Part shown: positions 25,795 through 37,366 of the stretch, piece by piece | Position numbering within the stretch: the first letter of the stretch is position 1 | How the letters are laid out: every line of letters starts with the position of its first letter | Assembly: GCA_950295325.1 (NCBI GenBank) | Contig: OX485809.1 | Coordinates: 3,534,001 to 3,598,000, forward strand | DNA: 64,000 nt | From: Polytrichum commune | Taxonomy: Eukaryota > Streptophyta > Polytrichopsida > Polytrichales > Polytrichaceae | Direction: 5' to 3' | Made by a program: the position numbers and the translations under genes | Notes under the pieces: model-generated | What the model saw: only the letters and a program-made list of their open reading frames with translations | Told to the model about the DNA's origin: nothing | The model's database searches: none

Positions 25795-26033
25795 ATGGTA
25801 TATATACATATATACATATATACATATATACATATATACATACATACATACATACATACATACATACATACATACATACATACATACACATACATACATA
25901 CATACATACATATATACACATATATACACATATATATACATATATACATATATACATATACATATATATACATACATATATATACATATACATATATATA
26001 CATATATATACATATATACATATATATATATAT
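25795..26033. repeat. (TACA)n / (TATACA)n microsatellite
   Basis: Compound tract of TACA and TATACA units over about 240 bp. Six-frame open stretches here (Tyr/Ile/Met/Cys) are artefacts. Confidence 0.97.
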
Positions 26034-26103
26034 GTACATTATCGTGTAGTGTTGTTATGTTTAGGCCATTTTAGTGGGTCGGCTTATAACTGGTTGTTCG
26101 TGT

Positions 26104-26521
26104 CCCCTCGGGGAGTGCACTTAAAGGTAAGACTAGGAATCACGTGAGTGCGTACTTTTGACCCCCCTATGTATGTACTAAAAATCATCTAAAAATTGTA
26201 AACAAAATTTGAAGTTGTTAAATACAATCTAAAGTTCTTGTTGTATAAATTTCAAAAAACAATCAATTATACATATTTTTAAATTGATTTTTGAAGCAAA
26301 AAACAACACATTTTAGTTCAAACTTCTATCATTTTTTTAAAAAAATTTAAAAAACTTTTCGTCCTAAAATTTATACCAAGTGATAGATATATACGTAATG
26401 ATTTGGCACTTAAAAATTCTTAATTTAAAAACTATTTTAAGGCCAAGTATTGCAGGGGGTATGCCATTAAAACGCACTCACGTGTATTCCTAATCTTAAC
26501 TTTAAGTGCACTCCCCGGGGG
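26104..26521. mobile_element. MITE with about 60-bp inverted repeats
   Basis: The left arm ('ggggagtgcacttaaaggta', then 'cacgtgagtgcg') is repeated in inverse at the right ('cgcactcacgtg', then 'tttaagtgcactcccc'). Between them lies AT-rich filler. The G/C-rich ends do not let me fix the exact boundary or target duplication, so the superfamily is open. Arms this long suit a Mutator-like or foldback MITE. Confidence 0.65.
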
Positions 26522-26689
26522 CGTCCCCCATTCCTTGGGTCTCCATAACTAGGTCGACATTGGTAGGGTTGGGACTCAATTGGAGCGCGAATGAAACTCA
26601 GACTCAAATAAGAATTGTCGATCGGCATGGACTAAGGCTGGCAACAAATTAACGGAGTTGTATTGGTAACTTAGAGAATTTTATGCCAT

Positions 26690-27520
26690 TCGATTATCGC
26701 GTGGTTTTCTTACGACCAGTTGTCGGTCCACCCCGTTCATTGGGAATGGATCCGTGAGTGTAAAAGCCGGATTTGGACGCATCGATCCGTAGCACGAATG
26801 GGGGAAAAAAGTAGAGGCAAGTAGGGGACTTTGGAAGTTAGGGACGCCTCAAAAGGGGAGATCTAGATCACCACTCACATGGCCAATAACGACCGAGTGT
26901 CCCCCTCCTCCCTCCCCTCGAAAAGAGAAGGGAAAAAAAGCGGCATGGATCGATTATGGAAAGCGAGGAGATCATGGACACCGAAGAATGTTATGAAGTT
27001 TCTATCGGTTGGCCTTTATTATCACTAGCTATCGCCTCCTCCCCCCCAAGAAAAAACTCATCGGGAACATGTCCCATAAGCCTAAAGCCGGAGTTGGACT
27101 CATCGAAAGCACAAATAAGCCGTAGATGCAAATAGGGAGTCACCACGTGAGTTAGGAACACCTCAAAACTGGTGCTCTTGACCACCTCTCACAAGCTCAA
27201 TAAGACCAAGTGCCCCCCCCCCCCCTTCCCCTAAAAGAGGATGTGTACTCCTCATGAGAAAAGGGGAGAATGCAACTTATACAATTTTGGCCGTTTCCAC
27301 TGGTAGGCGTTCTCAAAACTAGTTGCCGATTCTCCCCATTCTTAGGACCGGGTCCCATGGGTCTCATAGGGCCGGGTTTCTTTGGACTCCTCGGAAAACA
27401 CTAATGAACCCTAGAGGCAAATAGGGGACCGTGTAAGTTAGCAACGCCTCAAAAGCGGAGCTCTTGACCAAACCCATTCAAAGCGGGTGAGTGACCTGGT
27501 GCCTCCCCCCCCCCCCCCCA
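26690..27520 (+). repeat. Three-unit tandem array with C-runs
   Basis: Three diverged units of about 300 bp. Landmarks recur in order: 'aagccgga.ttggac', 'gtagaggcaa.tagggga', 'gttaggaacgcctcaaaa' (near 26844, 27159 and 27444), then a C-rich stretch. Units 2 and 3 end in pure C runs (27213-27225 and 27505-27519). Non-coding. Confidence 0.65.
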
Positions 27521-28500
27521 ATCAAACAAAAAACAAAACAAAAAACAGAACCCAAAGGGAAATGGGAAAAGAAAAGGCAAAAAAGCAAAAGGAAAAAGTG
27601 CCATAGCCATCGAATCACTCCTAATACTTAAGTTCTTGTGCAGCGCACTGCAAGCTCTTCACCACTCCTTCATCAAGAGTCTCTCACTCCACTCTCGCTT
27701 TCTTTCTTTCTTTCCATCCAGCAGCCCGCCCTCCCTCCCTCCCTCTGCTCATCTCAGATTTGCAGGCTCTTCTTCACTCCCTTCTTCAAACACGAAAGGA
27801 AAGGGAAGGGAAGGGAAGGAAAGGGAAGGGAAGGAGGAGTTTCGAGTTTGTCAGAATAGACGTTTTGGAGTTGCAGCGTGGATTCGAACTGCTTGGCTTG
27901 CAGGCAGGCAGGCAGGCAGCATTGGTGCGTACGAATTGACTGGCAAACCCAAAAAGGAAAGCCCGGACGAGACTCAGGTCAGAACTCCTCAGAACTCCTT
28001 AGAACTGGATTGTCTGCATGCCGAACTTTTTCACCCAAGTTATTAGACTGGCCAGGTGGATTTCGGGGTGGGGGATTCGATTCTGTAGTTTGTCAGTTTT
28101 TTGGGGGCGTATCGATCGGCGTATAGGAACGGAGGGCGTATTGATCGGTGTATTTGAGGACGCGTGAAGTTGTGGGTGTCTCTGCATTTGATTGTGGCCA
28201 CGAGTTTTTGATTAGAGTCTTACCTTGCGTCTGTCTCAAGGTTATGGAAAGAATCCATCCGCATGACATGCGAGTTCTTGACAGACGCGGGGTATTTGTG
28301 AGGCTGTACGTATTGATGTGGTCGTGCATGGATATGAAAAATCTCCAGATTCAATGTCGGATGGGATATGATTCACAACGATATGCACGTCATGATTATC
28401 GCTCGCATAGTTCTACGTACGTAGTTCCTGACCGACCTTCGAAAGACCGGCGAAAGAAATTCCTGACGTTTCTCTGACGGATCGTGAGGAGTGGTGTTGC
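27521..28500 (+). promoter_or_regulatory. Possible transcription start region (CT-rich leader)
   Basis: An A-rich stretch (27521-27600) is followed by a CT-rich segment (27650-27760) with TTTC, CCTC and later GGAAG runs. Plant 5' leaders often have this texture. It has no protein match, and the open frames here look spurious. It could be a distant leader exon of the Di19 gene 2.5 kb downstream in the same orientation, but nothing proves that. Confidence 0.25.
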
Positions 28501-30276
28501 CGAATCGCTTGTGCCACGAGTGTATTATGAGTCTTGTGCGAGTCTTGAGGTTATGGTAGGAGATTCCGGATGTGCAAGTTCTTCGTAGACGCAGTTGATC
28601 ATGATGAGAGTTGTATAATGAGTATGGTTGTGTGAGAAGAATTGAGTTTCTTCGGATTCAATGTTGGAGCAGACACGATTGAGGCACACTGCCAACGTAC
28701 GCCATCATCATTGCTCGTGTCACTTGTATAGTTCCCAATCTTCCAGAGAACTTGGAAAACAAGTGTTGCATCGAGATTCGAGAGCGTATCGTCAGGTCAC
28801 AAATTAATTGCTCATGAGATTATTTTATTATGTGCTCATTCAACTTTGTGCGCTCATAAAACTTTAGGCGTCCTCAGAACGCACACTTAGCAGTTCCTTA
28901 AAGTCTGCTCCATTTCAAAGTAGAAAACATTCTTTTGAAATTGAGAGCGAATCAAAACAGCGAATCGAATGATGTCGTGTGTAAGTTGATTAGTTTGTGG
29001 GTGATTCAGGAATCTGAAAAGGTGCACTGGCCCGATTGCACCTGTTCACTGTCACACTCTGACTCTCTTCCTCCTCCCACCACCAAATTTAAAGTAATTT
29101 CGGGCTCATTTTCTTTGATTTGTTTTTGTTCATTGTTAAATTTGTGTGTAGGCCACCAACCGCATTGTGACCCGTTATGGTCTCCAAGTGTGGTGGTCAC
29201 TCGGGTGCTCTCACAGAGCACCACAACAAGTAACTTATGCAAAAACAATTGGGTTCAATTATGTAGATTTCATACATAGGTTTATGAGTTATGATTGGCA
29301 ATTTTGCATGAAGAATGGGGAAATGGCTTGAAGCACTTGTGTGAAGCATTTTGAGTCGTGGAGATTCTTGAGCATTCCTATGATGCAATCATAGAGGGGC
29401 GTGACATTTTGGAATTAACGTAGTGTCCCTTCATCAATATGCTTAGCGGTAGATGCACCATTTGATCGTCAAGGTCACGATGGGCATCAATCGATCTTCC
29501 TCTAAATTATGCTACGAGGAACTCTACTTACACGATACCACTATGATAAGATAATGGTCCTTAGGTCTTGCATGAGTTTTATGAACTCTTTATCAAAACA
29601 ATGTAATCTAGAAAACATAGAACACCACTAATGAATGAAGTCTTAAGTGTTCCAAGAAATGATGGGTTAGTGAGCAAGCAATGGCTTGCTGATTAGGTTA
29701 TTTACATATGCTTATCGATGAAAATAATAGAGTCATGACAGGTTGTGCAACATATGAATTGTTCGTGCTCCCGTCAAAGGCGAGTGGCCGGGTGGATATA
29801 TTGCAAAGGTCAAATTTCGATTGAGCCCGGAGGAGTATGAACTTGGGTTGTAAGTGATACATATCTTGCAATTTGGGTTGGAATGCCAAACCCTCATAAT
29901 CTACGTGTCTTTCCTTTTCCCCTCGATCCATGGTTCTTTTTTTCATGCAACTCACAATGTTGCAATATATAAAAAACATTCAACTATTAGTGCAACTTGA
30001 TGTATCATGAACTCACATGACAACTTGGACATCTCACTCATACTATCTCGTTTTGGGTGGAAGATGAAGTTGAGCGTTTTAGCAACGTCTTAACGAATCA
30101 AATACGTGACGTATTGGCCATCAAAGGTGACGAGGGAAGGAGTGGCCCCCGAGGGGAAGGGAGGGGTGGGTGGGAAGGGGGGAGGAGGGAACAACAACAA
30201 AGGTGGCCGACCACTTGGGCCTCCCAAGGCTCGCCAATTGAAAGGAAAAGGGAAGGCCAAAGAGGCGGGGGACATC
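28501..30276. other. Upstream region of Di19 gene, no gene recognised
   Basis: No coding domain recognised. The last 160 bp before the Di19 start are strongly purine-rich (30125-30270) and remain open in the Di19 frame, but there is no in-frame ATG before 30277. Confidence 0.45.
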
Positions 30277-32278
30277 ATGGATGGAGATTTATGGACCACA
30301 AGGACGTCCACGTCTAAAAGGCTTCATTCGGCGCAACCCTCCCAAAATATACTAGGCACGCTTTCTCACACTCTCAAAAACCAATAATTCCATGTTGCAT
30401 CTCTTGTGCACGGTCTTTAACCTTTTGGTTGTTAGTGTCATCACTACGACCACTTGGGGGACGTAAACTTTATACTCATAAAATTGATGGTGAGGAATAC
30501 ATCACCATGCCCCAAACTTACATGATCACATTTGAATTTTTTATATCTATGTTGATATTGCAGATCGTCCCTACACAAATCTAGATGACTTGGGTGGTGA
30601 TGAGGAATTAAGAGTTGAATTTTCGTGCCCATATTGTCTTGAAGAATTTGATGTCACAACTCTATGCTCACATCTTGAAGACGAACATTGTTTTGAATCT
30701 AAGGTGGCTGTAAGTGAACCTTCAATCCATTTTCTTGATGATGATTTCTCTTTTTGGTTTTTGCTACCTGCACTTATGGAGTTGGTACAATGAACAAACA
30801 TCGTTACATTGGTGGTCAAAATTTGTCACTGCAAGTAATATGTGTATGCATGCATTTTGGATTGGATGTTTGTAATCCATAATGGAACATTCTTAAAGTT
30901 GGTGGTATACAATGCAAAGGTTTTTTTATGAAGAAGTACTTTGATTTTATTATTTTTGAAGAAAGAAATCGGCTAACACGTCTTTAAGGTTCTTTAAAGA
31001 CCTTCCGCTTGATTTCATATACACAACATGTGTGTCTCTCATGTGCAACTTAGGTCAACATTGTAAGCATTAATTGAGGAGACCTAATTGATATTGGGTG
31101 TTGGATGTAGACTTGCCCTATATGCGCAACAAAGATTGTCAAGGACATGGTGGGCCACATCTCATTACAACATGCTCAATCCTTCAAGATATCCTTTTAT
31201 ATATTGTTATGTAGGTCAAACTTGAGTCCAACTCTTTGTACATTTACAATGAGCACCATAACTATACCTATAACTAAGTAGTTTGTCTTGCCTCTCTACA
31301 ATGTTGCTTCCAATTGGGTGTTGTAGGATTCTCCACTTGTTTTCAGAAACCTGTGGCCTATGATGGCTACCTTGTGGTCAAATAAAAGAGAGTTGGAACA
31401 TCTCAACACTTGGTAACCTTGACTGAAGATTACATGCAACGCCAACGGAGGTTTAGAAGAGGAGCTGCCCCCCCCTCGACTGCCGCTTTGTCTCTCCTCG
31501 GGAAGGAGCTCCGAGAAGCGCATTTGCAATCTCTCATCGGAAACTCGTCACGGATAAATAGCTTGATCACCAATGCTCCCGATCCCCTACTCTCCACATC
31601 CGTATACACCGTTCCCATTATGGAGACAATTGAATCGACTTCCAAACCTAGTCCAAGTGTCGAGGAATCCCCGTCCAATCCTCCACCTCTAAGTCAACAA
31701 CCACCAAAGCCCATGTGAGTTCCCATTTACACACCACCCAAATTTCCTTTGCACAATTGAATTTGGAATAGAAAGTGATGTCTTGCATGCGGCGGTAGGG
31801 TTTGAAGCTTGGGCCAATATGGGAAGCACTTTTAACCCCACAAACCCTTTCTTTTGAGCGTTGGATAAGATTTAAAAAACTTTCTCATTTGCTTAACAAT
31901 TGCAAATTGTGCAAATCATCATTCAAGTTCTAGAATAGCCATTAAGATGTGATAATGTTAGAAGGCCAAAGTGAACATCCTCTTACTCCTTGAGTGGATC
32001 GTACATTAGGCCCCTCTCAATTGTGTTAATGATGAAACTAGGGGTTTAAGAATATAATCCAATCTCATTGTAACACAACATATGTATGGTGTTCATTCTT
32101 GCCATAAACCACATAAGTACCTTTGAAAGTCTAGTGATATGTTTTTCTTTTCATTTCTTTTCACAGCGCCGATTCCTCGTTGAGTGAGGAGGAGCGGGAA
32201 GAGAAGCAAAAACAAGCGGAGCTACGGGCCACTTTTTTGCAACAACTCGTTTTGTCAACACTTCTCGGTGACAAATAA
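30277..32278 (+). CDS. DI19: Di19-family zinc-finger protein, five exons, 231 aa
   Basis: Exons as read: 30277-30355, 30564-30709, 31111-31188, 31434-31714, 32167-32278. The N-terminus MDGDLW and KRLHSAQ are typical of Di19. Two atypical Cys2/His2 fingers follow at about residues 40-100: CPYC...CSHLEDEH, then CPIC...GHISLQH. Next come the conserved ALSLLGKELREAHLQSL block and the family's C-terminal signature SSLSEEEREEKQ...QQLVLSTLLGD. Length fits the family (about 200-230 aa). Di19 proteins are nuclear factors linked to drought, salt and light responses and are CDPK targets in angiosperms; a like role here is inference. Phases agree at every junction. Intron 1 appears GC-AG, intron 3 AT-AC (U12-type), the others GT-AG. 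All domains are intact, so the gene looks functional. Confidence 0.9.
30356..30563 (+). other. Di19 intron 1, GC-AG
   Basis: No GT lies between the conserved N-terminal coding sequence and the in-frame stop at 30385. The site CTAG|GCACGC gives the correct phase to join GAT (Asp) with exon 2 after 'gatattgcag'. It matches the GC donor consensus AG|GCAAG except at +4. A GT to GC change in an older donor is the simple explanation. Confidence 0.6.
31189..31433 (+). other. Di19 intron 3, U12-type AT-AC
   Basis: The 5' end ATATCCTTTT is a perfect U12 AT-AC donor. The 3' end is TTAC, with AACCTTGAC (7 of 9 to the U12 branch consensus TTCCTTRAY) placing the branch A at 31422, 11 nt from the intron end. 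Splicing here joins SFK to MQRQRRF with no gap against the family pattern. No GT-AG alternative keeps the frame. Confidence 0.8.
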
Positions 32279-34041
32279 CAATGGTTTGATGGACCTTGAT
32301 TTTTGTTTCTAGAGTAGGATTTGTTTTTTCATTTCTAAAAGCCCACTCCCGCAAGGAGGTAATAATATGTGGTTGAACAAGCTCTTCATCCATGCTTTCT
32401 CCAATAGGAGCCGACATATATGTATATGTATCTAACTACATATCTTGTAGGATGAATCCCATTCATTTGGAGTTACATCAAAAGCTGACATACATGAGCC
32501 CCCCCCCCCTTCCGTTCAGTAGGGGTCTCACTGCCAAATTTTATATGTGAATTTCAAAGTAGAAAATAGTAAAAATAACATGATGATACAATGGAGTAGT
32601 AGCACAATTCAGAGTAAAGAAATTTGTAGTTCAATCATGGGTAAATTGGTGCGTGCACTTCAAGTTCATTTTAGACAGTAAGTAGGTATTTTAAGCAAGA
32701 TTGCAAGTCCTGATTCTTCGGGACCTTACTTGTAACATATTGATTTACTACAACTTCGTCTTTGTTCATAACTTACATATTATGCACACGCTTTCCACAG
32801 ACAATAAGGTCGATGGTGCTAAAACCACCACTTCAAGTGTTGAGGATATATATATACTATGTTATTATTAGGTCTACTTTTTTTTGTAAATGATTGTTGG
32901 TAGAAAGGTGGATTCCAATGCACCGAAGTATGTCTTATTTGAATGTCATATTGCAAAAGTTATAGAGGCCGAAAGTTTTAATGATGGATGATCCAAACCC
33001 AATAATGGAGTCTGATGTTGTGGTGGACAGTTTCAAAATCTATATGAACTTAATGTGAAAGATTTCATGGTGTTGGTCTTAGCACCCTTTACCTTGGATG
33101 AAGAATCTCAAAGTTTGTTACTGCTTTGTCTTGAATTTTACACGAATTTTAACATGCTTTGAAAATGATTGCCTGCATTCATGGTATTGAGATGGTGTTG
33201 TCTCTTTCAATCTTAGGAAATGTAGAGATTTGATTGCAAGATTTACATGAGCACACATTTCCAAATACAAATGAGGAACATGAGAGTTGAGCTTGATGAT
33301 TTTAATCAATATCTTTTTGAATTCTTGAAGTAAAAGTCGTACATAATTTATATTAATTTTTAGTCGTGCATGCATATTAAACAACACAGATTTGTATCCA
33401 TACGTTAGAATCCATTATAGTTCAGCATAAAAGGTCGGGGTGGGGGGGGGGGGTATAGTGAGCACGAGAATATTTACATGAGCATCGTAAATCTATTTAA
33501 AACTCGTGTATGCAATAATTTGAATTTTTAGATTTATAATGCCTATTTTAGAGGTGGTGAGAAGTTCATTCTTGGATGATGAGGCAAGCTGCTCCCTGCT
33601 TTGCCTAAACTTCAGGCCTAAATTTACCCATATCTCAAAATGGTCGTTCCCTGTAATGGACAATACCTAGGCCCGAAAAATTTGCTCCCTCGTTCAATTC
33701 TCAGTGATCTTCTACAAAGCCTGAAAAAAAAATGAAGCATTGTTCTCCTTCAAATCATAACAAAATTGAACAAAAGTTGCACACATCTAGATTCTCAAAA
33801 CATTAAAGAACTTCCATGCCGAGTAGGGGCAGAGGGTGAAAACTTGAAGTGGCTCCACACGACCTCTTTTTTAGTTGGAGGGAGAACCCGTGGACCTCTT
33901 GGTAGCAATGAAAGGGTTAACTACAATGAATGCCATACACCACTTAAGTGTAGGCATTTGGTTAGAGAGAGCACATGAGACTTGCTATGGATCTGTGGTG
34001 TCTATGTAAACTTATCCACTGTGAAGGTGAAAACATACTAT
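32279..34041. other. 3' flank of Di19 and intergenic, no gene seen
   Basis: The proximal part is presumably Di19 3' UTR; no clear poly(A) signal was chosen. Runs of 11 C (32499-32509) and 12 G (33432-33443). No coding domain. Confidence 0.45.
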
Positions 34042-34284
34042 CACTACATTCGTTAATTAGAGACTCTGGAAAGTCTCAAAATAAATGCAAATGATTTAAT
34101 ATCTAATTCAATTTCTTATTGTGATGACATGTATTTATGCCAAATTGGTTAGTGTTGCCCATGCAAATCACTTTATTAAGTCACATTGAATATATTTTTG
34201 TGTTTTTCTTGTTCTTTATTTGCAAAACTACGTCCTTCAATCGTCTCAAAATCATGAAAAAAACTCCGATTACCAAATATAGTG
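34042..34284. mobile_element. CACTA-ended MITE, copy 2
   Basis: Left end CACTACATTCGTTAATTAG with an inner 'gagac...gtctc' hairpin, and right end CAAATATAGTG. It has the same architecture and nearly the same length as 16158-16410, with unrelated filler. Flanking trinucleotides differ. Confidence 0.5.
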
Positions 34285-35139
34285 AACTAAATTATATCAT
34301 GTCAATAGATATATTTTGATACTTGAAGTCCGAAAACAACATCAAAAATCCCAAATTAGTTTAGTGAAAGTTAGTGAGAAAAATCCGGCCCTCAACCTTA
34401 TTAGGGACTTGTTTTACGAAAGTTCCCTTCATCCACAATGGATGAGTTTACATGCATGCCATGAATCCCAAGCCCATAAGGCTCACATAACACCACCTTT
34501 GTTAAAAGGAAGTGGTTACATTTTGACACTTCCAAACAAACGTATGACACCGACTTTGCAACAATACTAGATAGACTTTTGAAAGTATTCATAAAAGTCC
34601 AATCCGAAGGGCCCAACACCAAAGAAATAATATTCATTTGTACTTCAAATGTGTTGTACTTGAAAATCCAACTCAAAAGATGGAGAAAGTATGTGGAGCC
34701 ATCAGTCATCCTGCTTAGAGGTTGGAACTTGCACATGACCATTTCTAGACTTTAGTACACTACACCTTTTATGGTATTTAGTGTCACGTACACTATTTGC
34801 AAAGGGTCTAAACTAGATGCCTTGAGCTCTCAAAGTATCACGTTCGTTATTTTGCCAATACAATACCATTCATCAACATGAGTAACTTTTTTAAGGGGAA
34901 TAAATGTATGCAGTATGACATTTACTAGAGTAGCACATTCGGATACTTTAGATGACATTGTTGCGTTTTAGTGTGCAACAGGAAGATGTTTTTGTGCATA
35001 CTAATACCAAGGACTAAAATAATTGTATGGGGGCACTAACCGATCAAGGGATGGTAGCCACCCGTTGAGGGACCAATGTATGTGTCAAAATTGGGGCATG
35101 TAACAAACATCAAAGTACGTAAGTCTTATTTGGCTATTT
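34285..35139. other. Intergenic, no gene recognised
   Basis: Overlapping open frames on both strands at 34316-34742 have no known domain. A 'tatttagtgtcacgtacact' stretch near 34778 resembles sequence near 1590. Confidence 0.4.
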
Positions 35140-35290
35140 ATTTGAATTGGATACAGGTCTATGTTTGGGTGGTGTGTGGTAAGGTTAGATGCAAGAACAA
35201 TATCAAACAAGACATGTTCTCAAAAGAGATTGGACTACATGCACAAAATGCATCACTCATTCTACCCCCATTCTACACTCACAATTGATC
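35140..35290 (+). repeat. Dispersed repeat D copy
   Basis: Starts near 'tttgggtggtgtgtggtaag' and contains the exact core 'caaaagagattggactacat' near 35220, then 'cattctacccccattcta'. Non-coding. Confidence 0.6.
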
Positions 35291-35534
35291 ACAAATTAGG
35301 GGACATAGATATTCAATTAAAAAATTCATTATAACACATTGCACTTTCGATAATCATAATTACTAATCCCAAGAGGTGTGATTTTCAATCTAGTTTTTGT
35401 CGATTCTTTGTCAAAGATTTTCTAATTGTGTAACATAAGTTTTGTTGCATAGTTATGATCGATAGAAGTTGGAGAACATGAAAACCAGAGACATGCCTAC
35501 TTCAGCAACTCATCTTAATCAGACACCTAATATA

Positions 35535-35830
35535 TTTTAGTGTTGTATAGTTCGGTGTGGCTCCAAGAATAGATACCAAAAACACATATCTTCAAAAAAT
35601 ATTAGACTACATCGTCAAATTATGACAACCATTCTAGTTTTAGGCTCAATAGGACAACATAATTGGGGAGACCTATATGACCATTTGATGAGCACCAAAA
35701 TCTTCACTTTGATAATGAACAAGATCCATATGAACTCCAAAAATAATGAGGAAAGTGGCTACAACCTCGACTTGGATTTGCTAACCATCTTGTACGAATC
35801 ACGTGTTTCTTACCATAGTAGAAGTGGGCT
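35535..35830 (+). repeat. Dispersed repeat D copy (longest)
   Basis: Landmarks in order: 'ggctccaagaatagatacca', 'tattagactacatcgtcaaa', 'cattctagttttaggctcaa', 'cactttgataatgaacaaga', 'cttggatttgctaaccatct'. It serves as the reference for aligning the other D copies. Non-coding. Confidence 0.6.
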
Positions 35831-35897
35831 AGTAAAAAATAAAAATAAAAAGGTAGCCATTGAAGACCCATGTACCTCAAGCACTTCTACCAACTTA

Positions 35898-36301
35898 GGG
35901 CTGGTTTCGACTATGGTGAAGAAGTGCACCAATCAAGAGTTTTAGTGGAATGGAGGAACATGATTGACTACAAAATGGGTTCCTCACCGGCTGGGGTTTA
36001 TAGTGCGGCTAGACTTCTCCAGTTCACAACTTCAAGCATGGATGAAAAAATGACACGGATGTCAACATGACAACACAATCTGTCAGGGGGAGTTCTACAA
36101 AGGTCAAGGCGACCTCAAACCCTTGGACAATAAACTTGGCCTTTGGAGAACTCCAAATTCAGGCATTAAGTTTTTTGTTTAATTTTAAAAAATAAAAATA
36201 AAGAATCCCATCATCATCTCGTCCGCGCCTCAAATAACCTTGTCTTGGGCTGAAATTCTTGACCAACCGGTGCACTTCTTCACCGTAGTCTAAACCGGCC
36301 T
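35898..36301. mobile_element. Harbinger/Tourist-like MITE, about 404 bp
   Basis: Left end GGGCTGGTTTCGACTATGG; right end (reverse complement) begins about AGGCCGGTTTAGACTACGG. The pairing continues through 'tgaagaagtgcacc' on both sides. The left flank is TTA; the right flank has drifted (TTC/TCA). Ends are closest to the 3599-4744 element. No coding capacity. Confidence 0.7.
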
Positions 36302-37366
36302 TTCATTTCCCTCCCGGGTGGTGACATGGCCTTGAGAGATCGGAAGGGTGGGCAACTCTTAATTCAATCACAAGCCTAACTTTCAGCGGAACTCCAACTT
36401 CCCGACTTTCAGCTGATCCGCAACCGCCGCCTCATGAATAAATCAACCCCTTTTTACTCTGAATCACTCTGTCTCCCCCAAATCCCCTCTCCTCTCCACT
36501 CGAATTTTTTTGGGTTCATGTATGGTTGGATTGGGTGCACAGGGTAGAAATCCGAGAAGTTAGAAATGCGGTTGAGATCCGAATAAAATGTATTACGTGG
36601 GCGTTTGTCGATGTATTTTAAGGGACGATATTTTGAGTGCCAAGTGATCCACACCACACATTAGTAGTTGTAGCGTTTGGCGTGCAAGGTTCAGGAATTT
36701 CCACAGGATTACCAGAATGATGAATCTGTTGGGCGCCACTTTGAATCTCTTAACGTTTACCACCACTTTGTTTTTTTTTCGTTTCTTGAGTCATCTTGTT
36801 TCACAAAAAAATTGTTAATCTAATGTACATGACCTTGACATCTATTGAGGCACCCACTGTGGGCTTATTTCTGGTATGCGGTACAAGCAACAAACAAAGA
36901 GAAGAGTGGATCTTAGGATTACCATTGGGACAAATGTTCGGAGGCGAGTCAAATTTAGTCAAGTTCTTAAGAGAAGTCTTGTCTACATTTGTCCCTTTCA
37001 ATCGTTAAAAGTGCGACAAATCAAGTCAAAGTTGTCAGTTCCTCGATAACAAAAGAATGCCATGGTTTAGATTGTATGACTCCCAAAATGAAGTGAAGTA
37101 AGCAGACCTTGGGGTTCGTTGATTGATTCTCGGTACGCAAGTCTTCATTTAATTTGGTGTTTTGATGCTTTTGAAGAAACTTTTGTTGTCTTCCCATTTG
37201 GATTCATGCTGACAATGTCACTCACCAAGTTGATGCAATCCCTCAGATGTCAATTCTCGTGGCATTTAGGGTTTTGTTGACATGAATCCGCTGTCAGATT
37301 GAATCCGAGACCTTGCATTTCAATTTTGATCGTTCCTCCTTCGACGCCGAGACGAGAGTAATTACC
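36302..37366 (+). promoter_or_regulatory. Upstream region of the ODF3-like gene
   Basis: A pyrimidine-rich segment at 36440-36510 could mark a leader, but no core promoter can be fixed. A short open frame at 36796-37008 has no recognisable domain. No other element was seen. Confidence 0.25.

Noticed and set aside
25747-26049. Several long open frames on both strands
   Set aside because: They are translations of the TACA/TATACA microsatellite (only Tyr, Ile, Met, Cys, Val, His, Thr).
27636-28126. Open frames in the CT-rich leader-like region
   Set aside because: Low-complexity Ser/Pro/Lys composition and no domain. Overlapping frames are equally open.
30057-30276. Open purine-rich frame running into the Di19 start
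   Set aside because: No ATG precedes 30277 in the Di19 frame. Di19 proteins normally begin at the MDxDxW motif.
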